Shown: in pieces, positions 56,387-64,000 of the stretch
How positions within the stretch are numbered: the first letter of the stretch is position 1
Layout: each line of letters begins with the position of its first letter
NCBI RefSeq assembly: GCF_003254295.1
Contig: NZ_QKZO01000003.1
Location: 135,973-199,972 of the forward strand
From: Rhodobacter capsulatus
GTDB lineage: Bacteria > Pseudomonadota > Alphaproteobacteria > Rhodobacterales > Rhodobacteraceae
Reading direction: 5' to 3'
DNA: 64,000 nucleotides
Position numbers and translations under genes: made by a program
The notes under the pieces: model-generated
The model's input: only the letters and a program-made list of their open reading frames with translations
Told to the model about the DNA's origin: nothing
Database searches by the model: none

Positions 56387-58207
56387 ATGACCGAGACTGC
56401 CGCACCGATGAACGCCACGATTGCCCGGGTGACCGACCGCATCCGCGCCCGCTCGGCCGCGCGGCGGGGCGACTATCTGGCGCGGATCGCGGCGGCCGCG
56501 GCCACGGGCCCGGCGCGGGCGCATCTGACCTGCGGCAATCAGGCCCATGCCTATGCCGCGATGGGGCCGGACAAGGCGCCTTTGGCCGAAGGACGCGGGC
56601 CCAATATCGGCATCGTCACAGCCTATAACGACATGCTTTCGGCCCATGCGCCCTATGCCGATTACCCGGCGCAGATCAAGGCGGCGCTGCGCGACATCGG
56701 CGCCACGGCGCAGGTGGCGGGCGGGGTGCCCGCGATGTGCGATGGCGTCACCCAGGGCCGGGCGGGGATGGAGCTGTCGCTGTTCTCGCGCGAGGTGATC
56801 GCGCTGGCCGCCGGGATTGCGCTCTCGCATGACACCTTCGACGCCGCGATTTTCCTTGGCGTCTGCGACAAGATCGTGCCGGGTCTCGTCATGGCAGCGG
56901 CGACCTTCGGCCATCTGCCCGCGATCTTCCTGCCTGCGGGGCCGATGACGGCGGGCCTGCCGAATGATGAAAAATCCAAGGTGCGGCAACAATTTGCCAC
57001 CGGCGAGGTGGGCCGCGACAAGCTGATGGCGGCCGAGATGGCCTCCTATCACGGGCCGGGCACCTGCACCTTTTACGGCACCGCGAACACCAACCAGATG
57101 CTGATGGAGGTGATGGGGCTGCATCTGCCGGGCTCCAGCTTCGTCAACCCGCACACAGCCTTGCGCGATGCGCTGACGGTGGCGGGCGCGCAGCGCGTGG
57201 CCGAAATCACCGCGCTTGGCCCTGACGCGCTGCCGGTGGGCCAGCTGCTCGATGAGCGCGCCTTCGTCAACGGGCTCGTCGGGCTGATGGCCACGGGCGG
57301 CTCGACCAATCTTGTGCTGCACCTGCCCGCGATGGCGCGGGCCGCGGGGATCGAGCTCGACCTTGCGGATTTCGACGCGATTTCCGATGTCGTGCCGCTG
57401 ATGGCCAAGGTCTATCCGAACGGGCTGGCCGATGTGAACGCCTTTCACGCCGCGGGCGGGCTGCAATTCCTGATCCGCCATCTGCTGCGCGCGGGGCTTC
57501 TGCATGCCGATGTGAACACCGTCGCAGGCCCCGGCCTGGCGCGCTACACGCAGGAACCGAAGCTGATCGAGGGCCGCCTCGCTTGGGTCGAGGGCCCGGA
57601 AGGCAGCCTCAATGACCGCATCCTGCGCCCCGCCAATGATCCTTTCGCGGCGACGGGCGGGCTGAAACAGCTGGCGGGCAATCTGGGCCGCGGCGTGATC
57701 AAGGTCTCGGCCGTCGCCCCCGACCGCCATGTGATCGAGGCCCCGGCCCGCATCTTCGAAAGTCAGGATGCGGTGAAGGACGCTTTCAAGCGTGGCGAAT
57801 TCACCCATGATACCGTGGTCGTGGTGCGGTTTCAGGGGCCGCAGGCGAATGGCATGCCCGAGTTGCATTCGCTCACCCCCACGCTTTCGGTGCTGCAAGA
57901 CCGCGGCTTGCGCGTCGCGCTCGTCACCGATGGCCGGATGTCGGGGGCGAGCGGAAAGGTCCCCGCCGCGATCCATGTCAGCCCCGAGGCCGCCTGTGGC
58001 GGACCCTTGGCGAAGCTACAAGACGGCGATCTGATGCGGCTTGACGCCGACACCGGGGACCTCAGCTGCCTGACCGAAGGGTTCGAGACCCGCGCCCCGG
58101 CCACCCCCGATCTGAGCGCCAATCGCACGGGGCTGGGGCGCGAGCTGTTCGAGACGTTCCGCCGCAACACCGGCCCTGCCACCTCCGGCGCGTCCGTGAT
58201 AGTGTGA
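56387..58207 (+). CDS. edd: Phosphogluconate dehydratase
   Basis: Edd (606 residues) is the [4Fe-4S] dehydratase making 2-keto-3-deoxy-6-phosphogluconate. Typical IlvD/Edd regions are [18 protein letters not shown] near residue 77, [19 protein letters not shown] near 112 (cluster Cys), [14 protein letters not shown] near 157, [16 protein letters not shown] near 222 (cluster Cys) and [19 protein letters not shown] near 512. It is followed by a hairpin before eda. The operator upstream resembles that of zwf. Confidence 0.97.
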   Translation: MTETAAPMNATIARVTDRIRARSAARRGDYLARIAAAAATGPARAHLTCGNQAHAYAAMGPDKAPLAEGRGPNIGIVTAYNDMLSAHAPYADYPAQIKAALRDIGATAQVAGGVPAMCDGVTQGRAGMELSLFSREVIALAAGIALSHDTFDAAIFLGVCDKIVPGLVMAAATFGHLPAIFLPAGPMTAGLPNDEKSKVRQQFATGEVGRDKLMAAEMASYHGPGTCTFYGTANTNQMLMEVMGLHLPGSSFVNPHTALRDALTVAGAQRVAEITALGPDALPVGQLLDERAFVNGLVGLMATGGSTNLVLHLPAMARAAGIELDLADFDAISDVVPLMAKVYPNGLADVNAFHAAGGLQFLIRHLLRAGLLHADVNTVAGPGLARYTQEPKLIEGRLAWVEGPEGSLNDRILRPANDPFAATGGLKQLAGNLGRGVIKVSAVAPDRHVIEAPARIFESQDAVKDAFKRGEFTHDTVVVVRFQGPQANGMPELHSLTPTLSVLQDRGLRVALVTDGRMSGASGKVPAAIHVSPEAACGGPLAKLQDGDLMRLDADTGDLSCLTEGFETRAPATPDLSANRTGLGRELFETFRRNTGPATSGASVIV

Positions 58208-58215
58208 CGGCAGAA

Positions 58216-58266
58216 GCGTATTTGGGCCAAGAAAAAGACCGCAGCTTTTTCTTGGTGAAAATACGC
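58216..58266. terminator. Terminator-like hairpin between edd and eda (element copy I)
   Basis: GCGTATTT (58216-58223) pairs with AAATACGC (58259-58266), and CCAAGAAAAA (58227-58236) with TTTTTCTTGG (58246-58255). The same palindrome ends the gene at 35530-35577. Here it separates two co-directional pathway genes, so it may reduce or process read-through into eda. Confidence 0.8.
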
Positions 58267-58301
58267 ACTTAGCCAAATGTAATCGCCTCAGGAGGCCCCT
58301 C

Positions 58302-58955
58302 ATGACCCCCACCGCCCAATCCGCGAAAGCGCGCGAATTCTGCGCGCTTGCCCCCATCGTGCCCGTGATCGTGGTGCAGGACGTGGCCCATGCCCAGCCG
58401 CTGGCCAAGGCGCTGGTGGCGGGCGGGCTGAAGGCGCTGGAAGTCACGCTGCGCAGCGCCTGTGCGCTCGAGGCGATCCGCGCCATGGTCGATGTCGAAG
58501 GCGGCGTCGTGGGCGCGGGCACGCTTTTGACCCCCGCCGATGTCAAGGCCGCCAAGGCCGCGGGCGCGCAATTCGGCGTCGCCCCGGGCCTGACCGAAAG
58601 CCTTGTCAAAGCCTGCGAGGACGAGGGGCTGCCGCTGCTTCCCGGCGCCGTCACCGCGTCGGAAGTGATGCGGGCGCTGGAACTGGGCTATGACATGCTG
58701 AAATTCTTCCCCGCCGAAACCTCGGGGGGCGCGGCCGCGCTGAAAGCGATGGGCGGGCCGCTGCCCAAGGTCTCGTTCTGCCCCACCGGCGGCGTCAGCC
58801 TGAAGAATGCGCGCGATTACCTGACGCTGCCGAACGTGATGTGCGTCGGCGGCTCCTGGGTCGCGCCGCAGGGCATGATGAGCGCGGGCAACTGGGCCGC
58901 GATCGAGGCGCTGGCGACCGACGCCGCCGCGCTCTCGCGCGCCACGCTCGGCTGA
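58302..58955 (+). CDS. eda: KDPG/KHG aldolase (bifunctional)
   Basis: Eda (217 residues) cleaves 2-keto-3-deoxy-6-phosphogluconate to pyruvate and glyceraldehyde 3-phosphate. Motifs are IVPVIVVQDVAHAQPLAKAL near residue 19, LEVTLRSACALEAI near 45 (Glu/Arg), GAGTLLTPADV near 72 and the Schiff-base Lys in DMLKFFPAETSGG near 133. PTGGV is near 162. ATG 58302 has AGGAGG upstream. The hairpin in front suggests eda has its own initiation or relies on read-through from edd. Confidence 0.96.
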   Translation: MTPTAQSAKAREFCALAPIVPVIVVQDVAHAQPLAKALVAGGLKALEVTLRSACALEAIRAMVDVEGGVVGAGTLLTPADVKAAKAAGAQFGVAPGLTESLVKACEDEGLPLLPGAVTASEVMRALELGYDMLKFFPAETSGGAAALKAMGGPLPKVSFCPTGGVSLKNARDYLTLPNVMCVGGSWVAPQGMMSAGNWAAIEALATDAAALSRATLG

Positions 58956-59225
58956 TCAGACCGACATCCGACCTGCCCGGCCGCCGCGCCGGGCGGGCGG
59001 GGTTTCCGCGCGCGTCAGCCCCTCGGCCAGAACCTGCGACATCGGATGGCCCGCATCGGCGCCATAGCTGGTCAGAACCACCCGCATCGCCGCGGTCTGA
59101 TCGGTGCCCGGCGCAAGGCTCAACGCCCAATCCAGAAAGATCGAGCGGCATTCGACCGCCCCGATCCCCTCGATGCGGTAGCTTTCGCGCAAAAGCCCTT
59201 TCGGGTCCGCCAGTTTCAGATCCAT
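58956..59225 (-). CDS. Small conserved hypothetical protein downstream of glnE
   Basis: The 89-residue product starts MDLKLADPKGLLRESYRIEG and contains CRSIFLDWALSLAPGTDQ near residue 26 and VVLTSYGADAGHPMSQVLAEG near 50, with a basic tail. It begins 14 bp after glnE on the same strand, so is probably co-transcribed, and abuts convergent eda with no spacing. I recall similar short proteins in Rhodobacterales with no assigned role. Confidence 0.75.
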   Translation of the reverse strand: MDLKLADPKGLLRESYRIEGIGAVECRSIFLDWALSLAPGTDQTAAMRVVLTSYGADAGHPMSQVLAEGLTRAETPPARRGGRAGRMSV

Positions 59226-59239
59226 CTTCGCCTCTCCCG

Positions 59240-62011
59240 TCAGCCGAGCGCCTTCTCGACGAGCGCCGCAACTTCGGATGTGGTGCGCTCCAGCCTTTCG
59301 GCAAGGGTTTGCAGGCTGTCTTCACCGAGTTCGCGCAGCAAGAACGCCCGCCCGCCCTCGCCCAGCGCCTGCAGATCCAGCGGGCGGTCGGTCAAAAGCC
59401 GCCCCCCCGCCTGCAGCCGCCACAGGAAGCGATAGGCCGAGGCCAGCGTCTCGCCCTCGGCTTTCGTGACAAACCCCCGGCGCGGACCGATGCGCAGCTG
59501 CGCCTCGACCTTGCGGGCCGGTTCACCCGCGCGCAGCGCGAAACTTTGCGCCAGAAGCTCGATGTCCTGCAGCCGCCCGGGGCCGATCTTCGCCTCCCAG
59601 GCGCCATCGGGGGCCTTGGCGGCAAAGATCCGCGCCCGCATCTCGGCAAGATCCGGCATCACCTTCGGATCGCCGCCCTTCTCGGCCAGCACCGCCAGCC
59701 GCGCCGCCTCGACATCGGCGCCAAGGCCGGCATCGCCCGCCAGCACCCGCGCCCGCGTCAGCGCCAGATGTTCCCAGGTCCAGGCCTCGGTCCGCTGATA
59801 GTCGCGGAAACTGTCGAGCGACACCGCCACCGGCCCGCCCCGCCCCGAGGGCCGCAGCCGCATGTCGACCTCGTAAAGCCGCCCCTCGGGCATCGGCGCG
59901 GTCAGCGCGGTGATGAAAGCCTGCGTCAGGCGGGCGAAATATTGCCGCGTCGCCAAGGGCTTCGGCCCCTCCGACTGCTCCACCCCGGGGGCATCATAGA
60001 TCACGATCAGATCAAGATCCGAGGCCGCATTCAGCCGCTCGGCGCCCAGCGAGCCCATCCCCAGCACCACCGCCCCCCGCCCGGGCGGCGGGCCATGTTT
60101 GCGGGCGAATTCCGCCACCACCTCGGGCCAGAGCCCGGTCACGGCGGTGCCCGCGATATCGGCATAGAACCGCGCCGCCTCGGCCGCATCGATCAGCCCG
60201 CGCAGATGATGCACGCCGACGCGGAAGCGGAATTCCTTCGCCCAGCGCCGCGCCGCATCAAGCTTTTTCTCGTAATCCGGCACCGCTGCCAGCGTCGTGC
60301 GGAACGTCCTGGCCAAGGCCTCGGCGCCGGGCCAGGCGGCAAAGAAACTGCCGCCGATCACCGCATCGAAGACGCCCGGATTGCGGCTCAGATGCGCGGC
60401 CAGCCCCGGCGCGGTGGCGCAGATATCGACGATCAGATCGATCAGCGACGGGTTCGCCTCGAACAGCGAGAACAGCTGCACCCCCGCGGGCAGCCGCGCG
60501 AGGAAGCCGTCGAACTGGCGCAGCGCCTCCTCGGGGCTGGCGGCCCGGTCCATCCGCTTCAGGATCTCGGGCTCGATGCGGCGAAAGATCGCCTGCGCCC
60601 GGTCCGAGCGCAGCGCCGGATAATGCGTCCAGGCTTCGACGATCGCCTCGGCCTCGGGGCTCAGATCCGGCCGCGCCGCCGCCTCGACAGGCGCAAAGAA
60701 CGCCCCCGTCAGCGCCTCGACCCGGGTCAGACGGTCCTTCAGCCGCGCCGCCCAGGCGGCGGTATCGCCCGCCCCCATCAGCCGCGCGATCCGGTCGATC
60801 CCCTCGGGCGTGGTCGGCATCAGCTGGGTCTGGGCATCGTTCACCATCTGGATGCGATGCTCGATCTCGCGATGCTCGCGGTAGTGATCGGTCAGCTCGC
60901 AGGCCACATCGGCGGGCACCCAGCCCTTGGCGGCCAGTTTCGCCAAGCCCCCCACGGTGCTGCGGTCGCGCAGATCGGGGTCGCGCCCGCCCGCGATCAG
61001 CTGCCTTGTCTGGGTGAAGAATTCGATCTCGCGGATGCCGCCCTGACCCAGCTTCATGTTGTGCCCGGCCACTTCGATCGCGCCGCCCAGACCCTTGTGG
61101 GCGCGAATCCGCAGCCGCATGTCATGGGCATCCTGAATCGCGGCGAAATCCAGATGCTTGCGCCAGACGAAAGGGGTCAGCGCGCGCAGGAATTTCTCGC
61201 CCGCCGCAATGTCACCCGCACAGGGGCGCGCCTTGATATAGGCGGCGCGTTCCCAGGTCCGCCCCTCGGCTTCGTAATACAGCTCCGCCGCCCCCATCGA
61301 GATGCAGACGGGCGTCACCGAAGCATCCGGGCGCAGCCGCAGATCGGTGCGAAACACATAGCCCTCGGCGGTGATGTCATTGATCAAGGCCGACATTTTC
61401 CGCGTCACCCGGATAAAGGCCGCGCGCGCCTCCATCCGGTCATCGGCGGCGAACTGGGTCTCGTCGAAAAGGCAGATCAGGTCGATGTCCGAGGAATAAT
61501 TCAGCTCATGCGCCCCCATCTTCCCCATCGCCAAGGCCACCATGCCCCCGGCGCGGGCGGCGTCGTCCGGGCCCTTGCCCGGCAGCTTGCCCCGCCGGAT
61601 CTCCTCGGCGACCAGTCGGCGCAGGGCCAGATCGACGGCGGTATCGGCCAGCGTCGTCAGCGCCCCGGTCACCTGCTCCAAAGACCAGGCCCCGCCCAGA
61701 TCGGCCAGCGCGATCAGCACCGCCAGCCGCCGCTTCGCCCGGCGCAACTCGGCGCCGAGCGCCTCCAGCTCGATCCCCTGCAGCCGGGCGGTCTCGGCCG
61801 CGAAAGCCGCCTCGGGCGGGCCCGACAGCGCCGCGCGCAGCCACTCCGCCTCGCGCTCCAAAAGCCCCGCCAGATAGGGCGAACACCCCGCCGTGCCCGC
61901 GATCAGCCCGCGGATTTCGGGCGGAAAATCGCCATAACGGGCGGCGACATCGGCGCCGCGGGCAGGATCAAAGGCAAGGGGCGTGCGGGTCAGGCGGGAT
62001 GCAAGGCTCAT
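59240..62011 (-). CDS. glnE: Bifunctional glutamine synthetase adenylyltransferase/deadenylase
   Basis: GlnE (923 residues) adds and removes AMP on glutamine synthetase in response to PII signals. Two nucleotidyltransferase domains are visible: LNYSSDIDLICLFDE near residue 172 (deadenylase half) and LNAASDLDLIVIYDAPG near 670 (adenylyltransferase half), separated by the regulatory helical domain. IREIEFFTQTRQLIAGGRDPDLR near 318 and RLQDIELLAQ near 810 are also typical. Length is in the normal range. Repeat element J lies just upstream of its start codon. Confidence 0.96.
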   Translation of the reverse strand: MSLASRLTRTPLAFDPARGADVAARYGDFPPEIRGLIAGTAGCSPYLAGLLEREAEWLRAALSGPPEAAFAAETARLQGIELEALGAELRRAKRRLAVLIALADLGGAWSLEQVTGALTTLADTAVDLALRRLVAEEIRRGKLPGKGPDDAARAGGMVALAMGKMGAHELNYSSDIDLICLFDETQFAADDRMEARAAFIRVTRKMSALINDITAEGYVFRTDLRLRPDASVTPVCISMGAAELYYEAEGRTWERAAYIKARPCAGDIAAGEKFLRALTPFVWRKHLDFAAIQDAHDMRLRIRAHKGLGGAIEVAGHNMKLGQGGIREIEFFTQTRQLIAGGRDPDLRDRSTVGGLAKLAAKGWVPADVACELTDHYREHREIEHRIQMVNDAQTQLMPTTPEGIDRIARLMGAGDTAAWAARLKDRLTRVEALTGAFFAPVEAAARPDLSPEAEAIVEAWTHYPALRSDRAQAIFRRIEPEILKRMDRAASPEEALRQFDGFLARLPAGVQLFSLFEANPSLIDLIVDICATAPGLAAHLSRNPGVFDAVIGGSFFAAWPGAEALARTFRTTLAAVPDYEKKLDAARRWAKEFRFRVGVHHLRGLIDAAEAARFYADIAGTAVTGLWPEVVAEFARKHGPPPGRGAVVLGMGSLGAERLNAASDLDLIVIYDAPGVEQSEGPKPLATRQYFARLTQAFITALTAPMPEGRLYEVDMRLRPSGRGGPVAVSLDSFRDYQRTEAWTWEHLALTRARVLAGDAGLGADVEAARLAVLAEKGGDPKVMPDLAEMRARIFAAKAPDGAWEAKIGPGRLQDIELLAQSFALRAGEPARKVEAQLRIGPRRGFVTKAEGETLASAYRFLWRLQAGGRLLTDRPLDLQALGEGGRAFLLRELGEDSLQTLAERLERTTSEVAALVEKALG

Positions 62012-62065
62012 GGCGGCAGACTATCCGCCGCAAGGGCCGGGTCAATGGGCGCAAATGCCCCGCCC

Positions 62066-62145
62066 CTTTCACCTTGGCGCAAATATCCCGGGGGGTGCGG
62101 GGGGCAGCGCCCCCCCGCTGGGTCGCCTCGGCGCAAGCCGAGGCG
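62066..62145. repeat. Intergenic repeat element, copy J
   Basis: The core CTTGGCGCAAATATCCCGGG (about 62074-62093) is followed by hairpin GCGGGGGG/CCCCCCGC (62097-62118) and CGCCTCGGC-GCAA-GCCGAGGCG (62124-62145). Unusually it sits at the 5' side of a gene pair: upstream of glnE and upstream of the divergent DUF2852 gene. Confidence 0.75.
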
Positions 62146-62173
62146 AAATCTCTCCCCGCCCCACCCCGACGCG

Positions 62174-62250
62174 ATGTGAAAATCTTTCACATCCCCTCTT
62201 GACCCGGCCCCGCGCCTTCCCCACCTTCGCAATGTGAACAGACTTCACAT
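62174..62250. promoter_or_regulatory. Two matching operators upstream of the DUF2852 gene
   Basis: ATGTGAA-N5-TTCACAT occurs at 62174-62192 (extended to a perfect 9-3-9 dyad GATGTGAAA/TTTCACATC) and again at 62232-62250. The two centres are 58 bp apart and a -35-like TTGACC (62199-62204) lies between them. The second is 19 bp before the ATG. Spacing is N7 between TGTGA and TCACA, not the N6 of CRP. Confidence 0.65.
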
Positions 62251-62268
62251 CCAACCCCGGAGGGTTCC

Positions 62269-62739
62269 ATGACCTATACCACCGCCGCCACCCACACGGG
62301 CCCCGAGCGCCCCGGCACGATCACCCGCACGCTCGCCTGGCTCGACGACCGCGGCCCGATGAGCTGGATCGTGGTGATGATCGGATCGTTCATCTTCGCG
62401 GGCCCGCTCGGTCTTCTTGTGCTGGGCTTCATCCTGATGACCGGCCGTTTCAGCGGCCGCACCTGCCGCGCCCGCGCCGGGTTCACGCCCCGCTTCGCGC
62501 GCGGCTACGCCTTTCATGCCATGCGCCCGACCGGCAATGCCGCCTTCGACGCCTATCGCGCCGACATGCTGGCCCGGCTCGAACGCGAACAGGAAGAATT
62601 CGAATCCTTCCTGATCCGCCTGCGCGAAGCCCGCGACAAGGCCGAATTCGACCAATACATGGAAGAACGCGCCCATGCCGCCGCGGCTGCGCCGGTGCCT
62701 GCAGACCGGCCCGCAGATCGGCAAGAGGCGGCGAACTGA
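62269..62739 (+). CDS. DUF2852 membrane protein
   Basis: This 156-residue protein has one clear membrane span near residues 32-58 ([25 protein letters not shown]), then [39 protein letters not shown], a DUF2852 signature with a predicted coiled coil (about 90-130), and a low-complexity tail. A GGAGGG site precedes the ATG. Two matching upstream operators suggest tight control by an unidentified regulator. Function is unknown. Confidence 0.85.
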   Translation: MTYTTAATHTGPERPGTITRTLAWLDDRGPMSWIVVMIGSFIFAGPLGLLVLGFILMTGRFSGRTCRARAGFTPRFARGYAFHAMRPTGNAAFDAYRADMLARLEREQEEFESFLIRLREARDKAEFDQYMEERAHAAAAAPVPADRPADRQEAAN

Positions 62740-62749
62740 TCCCGCCCCC

Positions 62750-62779
62750 GACCCTGCCCGCCAAAGGGCAGGGTCATTG
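62750..62779 (+). terminator. Hairpin after the DUF2852 gene
   Basis: GACCCTGCCC (62750-62759) pairs with GGGCAGGGTC (62766-62775) around a 6-base loop, followed by ATTG. It has a perfect 10-bp stem but a poor T run, so it is a probable weak terminator before bpt. Confidence 0.6.
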
Positions 62780-62872
62780 TCCCGCTTTCGAAGGAAATCC
62801 TTGGCGCAGAGCCCGCGCTTTGATAGCGTGGTCCTGCGTCGATCGCCTTTGACGCGTCAGCCCCCGTCTCTC

Positions 62873-63694
62873 ATGCGCCATTCGCTTCCGCTTGCACCGC
62901 AATTCTATGTGACCGCTCCGCAGCCCTGCCCCTATCTGGACGGGCGGTCGGAGCGCAAGCTGTTCACGGCCCTGCAGGGCGAGGGCGCCGAGAAACTGAA
63001 CAATGCGCTCTCGCGCCAGGGCTTCCGGCGCTCGCAGAACGTGCTTTACCGCCCCTCCTGCGCCGATTGCTCGGCCTGTCTTTCGGCGCGCATCCGCGTC
63101 GCGGATTTCGAGCCGACCCGGACCCAGCGCAAGGTGCTCAACCGCAACACCCATCTCAAGCGCACCGCGACCAGCCCCTGGGCCACCGAGGAACAATTCG
63201 CGCTCTTTCGCCGCTATCTTGACGCGCGTCATGCCGATGGCGGCATGGCCGACATGGACATCTTCGAATTCGCCGCGATGATCGAGGAAACGCCGGTGAA
63301 GACCCGCGTCATCGAATATCGCAACGGCCGGGTGGAGACCGGGCCCCGCCCGCTGACGGCCGTCTGCCTGACCGATGTGCTCGATGACGGCGTCTCGATG
63401 GTCTACAGCTTCTACGACCCCGACCAGATCGATCTGAGCCTCGGCACGCATCTGATCCTTGACCACGTCGCGATCGCGAAACGCGCGGGGCTGCCTTACG
63501 TCTATCTGGGCTATTGGGTGCCCGGCTCGCGCAAGATGGGCTACAAGGCGAAATTCTCGGCGCTGGAAATCTTCAAGGCCGGGCGCTGGCAGCCGCTTGG
63601 CGACCCCGAGGATCATTCGGGCGAGATCCACCCGCTTTCGGTCGATCCGATCGCCGAACGGGTCGCCCGAATCCAGCTGCCCAACATGCGCTAG
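62873..63694 (+). CDS. bpt: Aspartate/glutamate leucyltransferase (N-end rule)
   Basis: Bpt (273 residues) attaches Leu from leucyl-tRNA to N-terminal Asp or Glu of proteins, making them substrates of ClpAP with ClpS. The N-terminus [18 protein letters not shown] (near residue 21) and [27 protein letters not shown] (near 46, with four Cys) are family hallmarks, followed by the GNAT-like fold with [21 protein letters not shown] near 180 and [22 protein letters not shown] near 208. ATG 62873 gives [16 protein letters not shown]. Confidence 0.95.
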   Translation: MRHSLPLAPQFYVTAPQPCPYLDGRSERKLFTALQGEGAEKLNNALSRQGFRRSQNVLYRPSCADCSACLSARIRVADFEPTRTQRKVLNRNTHLKRTATSPWATEEQFALFRRYLDARHADGGMADMDIFEFAAMIEETPVKTRVIEYRNGRVETGPRPLTAVCLTDVLDDGVSMVYSFYDPDQIDLSLGTHLILDHVAIAKRAGLPYVYLGYWVPGSRKMGYKAKFSALEIFKAGRWQPLGDPEDHSGEIHPLSVDPIAERVARIQLPNMR

Positions 63695-63922
63695 GGCGAA
63701 AGCCGCCTTGCCCCGCCCCGGATGCGGCAGTTCGGCACAGGATCTTCCACCCGGAGGCGAGCCCGCGTTCATCTGGTCATGTTTTAGGACCGATTTGCGC
63801 AATTTTCCTGCGCGACGTCTGGACAGAACCGGCCCGCGATGCCAGTTTGAGCGCCGGACCGGCCGGGCAACGACCCGGTCGGCATGAAGAACCAGACCGA
63901 AACAAACGGGAGGAGAACCCAA

Positions 63923-64000
63923 TGGATCGTCGTTCATTTCTGACCAGGGCCGCGATCGGCGGCGCCGCCGCGACCACGCTGGCCACGCCCGCGCTGGCGC
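63923..64000 (+). CDS. Start of a TRAP-type solute-binding protein (cut by window edge)
   Basis: Only 26 codons are inside the window: MDRRSFLTRAAIGGAAATTL and then ATPALA. This is a twin-arginine (Tat) signal peptide (RRSFL) with Ala-x-Ala cleavage. The same style starts TakP-like DctP-family binding proteins of Rhodobacter TRAP transporters, so that is the likely identity. GGGAGGAG precedes the ATG by 7 bases. Confidence 0.6.

Noticed and set aside
58841-62179. Very long plus-strand open frame (1112 codons) opposite glnE
   Set aside because: Shadow of glnE with the same Arg/Gln/His-rich composition and no recognisable domain or ribosome site.
62174-62250. CRP/cAMP sites (TGTGA...TCACA) upstream of the DUF2852 gene
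   Set aside because: Spacing between the half-sites is 7 in both copies, while CRP needs 6; the dyad extends further (ATGTGAA...TTCACAT), pointing to another regulator.

Overview
The window is chromosomal DNA of a GC-rich purple non-sulfur alphaproteobacterium, almost certainly Rhodobacter capsulatus or a very close relative. Supporting this are very high GC with dense overlapping ATGA/TGATG operons, an Entner-Doudoroff gene set without phosphofructokinase nearby, an adrenodoxin-type ferredoxin at 48674-48997 that reads like R. capsulatus ferredoxin VI, and a DUF1127 gene followed by CCUCCUCCC-loop small RNAs as in Rhodobacter. No tRNA, rRNA, insertion sequence, prophage or CRISPR array was seen. 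Both edge genes are cut.

Layout. 1-9.3 kb: start of an exported protein, then trpG-trpD-trpC-moaC, SOS-controlled lexA, comEC (opposite strand), gltX and gltA. 9.3-11.6 kb: opgG and an EF-hand protein. 11.7-19.2 kb: a pentitol (probably ribitol) island with HAD phosphatase, FGGY kinase, SDR dehydrogenase and ABC importer, divergent from a LacI regulator across a 38-bp palindrome. 19.2-21.8 kb: a cobalamin riboswitch followed by exbB-exbD-tonB. 21.8-23.3 kb: a zinc-type COG0523 GTPase gene with a Zur-like box over its -10. 23.4-27.1 kb: start of the division cluster (mraZ-rsmH-ftsL-ftsI). 27.1-29.9 kb: mrp, a perfect FNR box, and a DUF1127 gene followed by four two-hairpin CcsR/cuckoo-type sRNAs. 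29.9-50.3 kb: housekeeping genes (rlmJ, ispZ, ftsY, an AlkB-like di-iron enzyme, xseA, purD, sdaA, a Hint protein, rpiA, gor, hflKC, degP, fdxE, purU). 50.5-59 kb: zwf-pgl-pgi and edd-eda, each behind a similar TGTTAGCG-type operator, with rlmI and a PIN protein between them. 59-64 kb: glnE, a DUF2852 gene with two matching operators, bpt, and the start of a TRAP-type binding protein.

How the genes fit together. zwf, pgl, edd and eda make up the complete glucose-6-phosphate to pyruvate/glyceraldehyde-3-phosphate route. pgi feeds fructose-6-phosphate into it and gltA is the TCA entry. The pentitol island plus rpiA would feed the pentose phosphate pool. hflKC, degP, lexA and the sRNA locus are stress or quality-control functions.

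A family of short intergenic elements recurs about ten times, mostly at gene 3' ends. Each has a core CTTGGYGCAAATATCCCGGG or its TTTTTCTTGG...CAAATACG variant, usually next to a GC-rich hairpin. Some copies are paired head to head as long inverted repeats.
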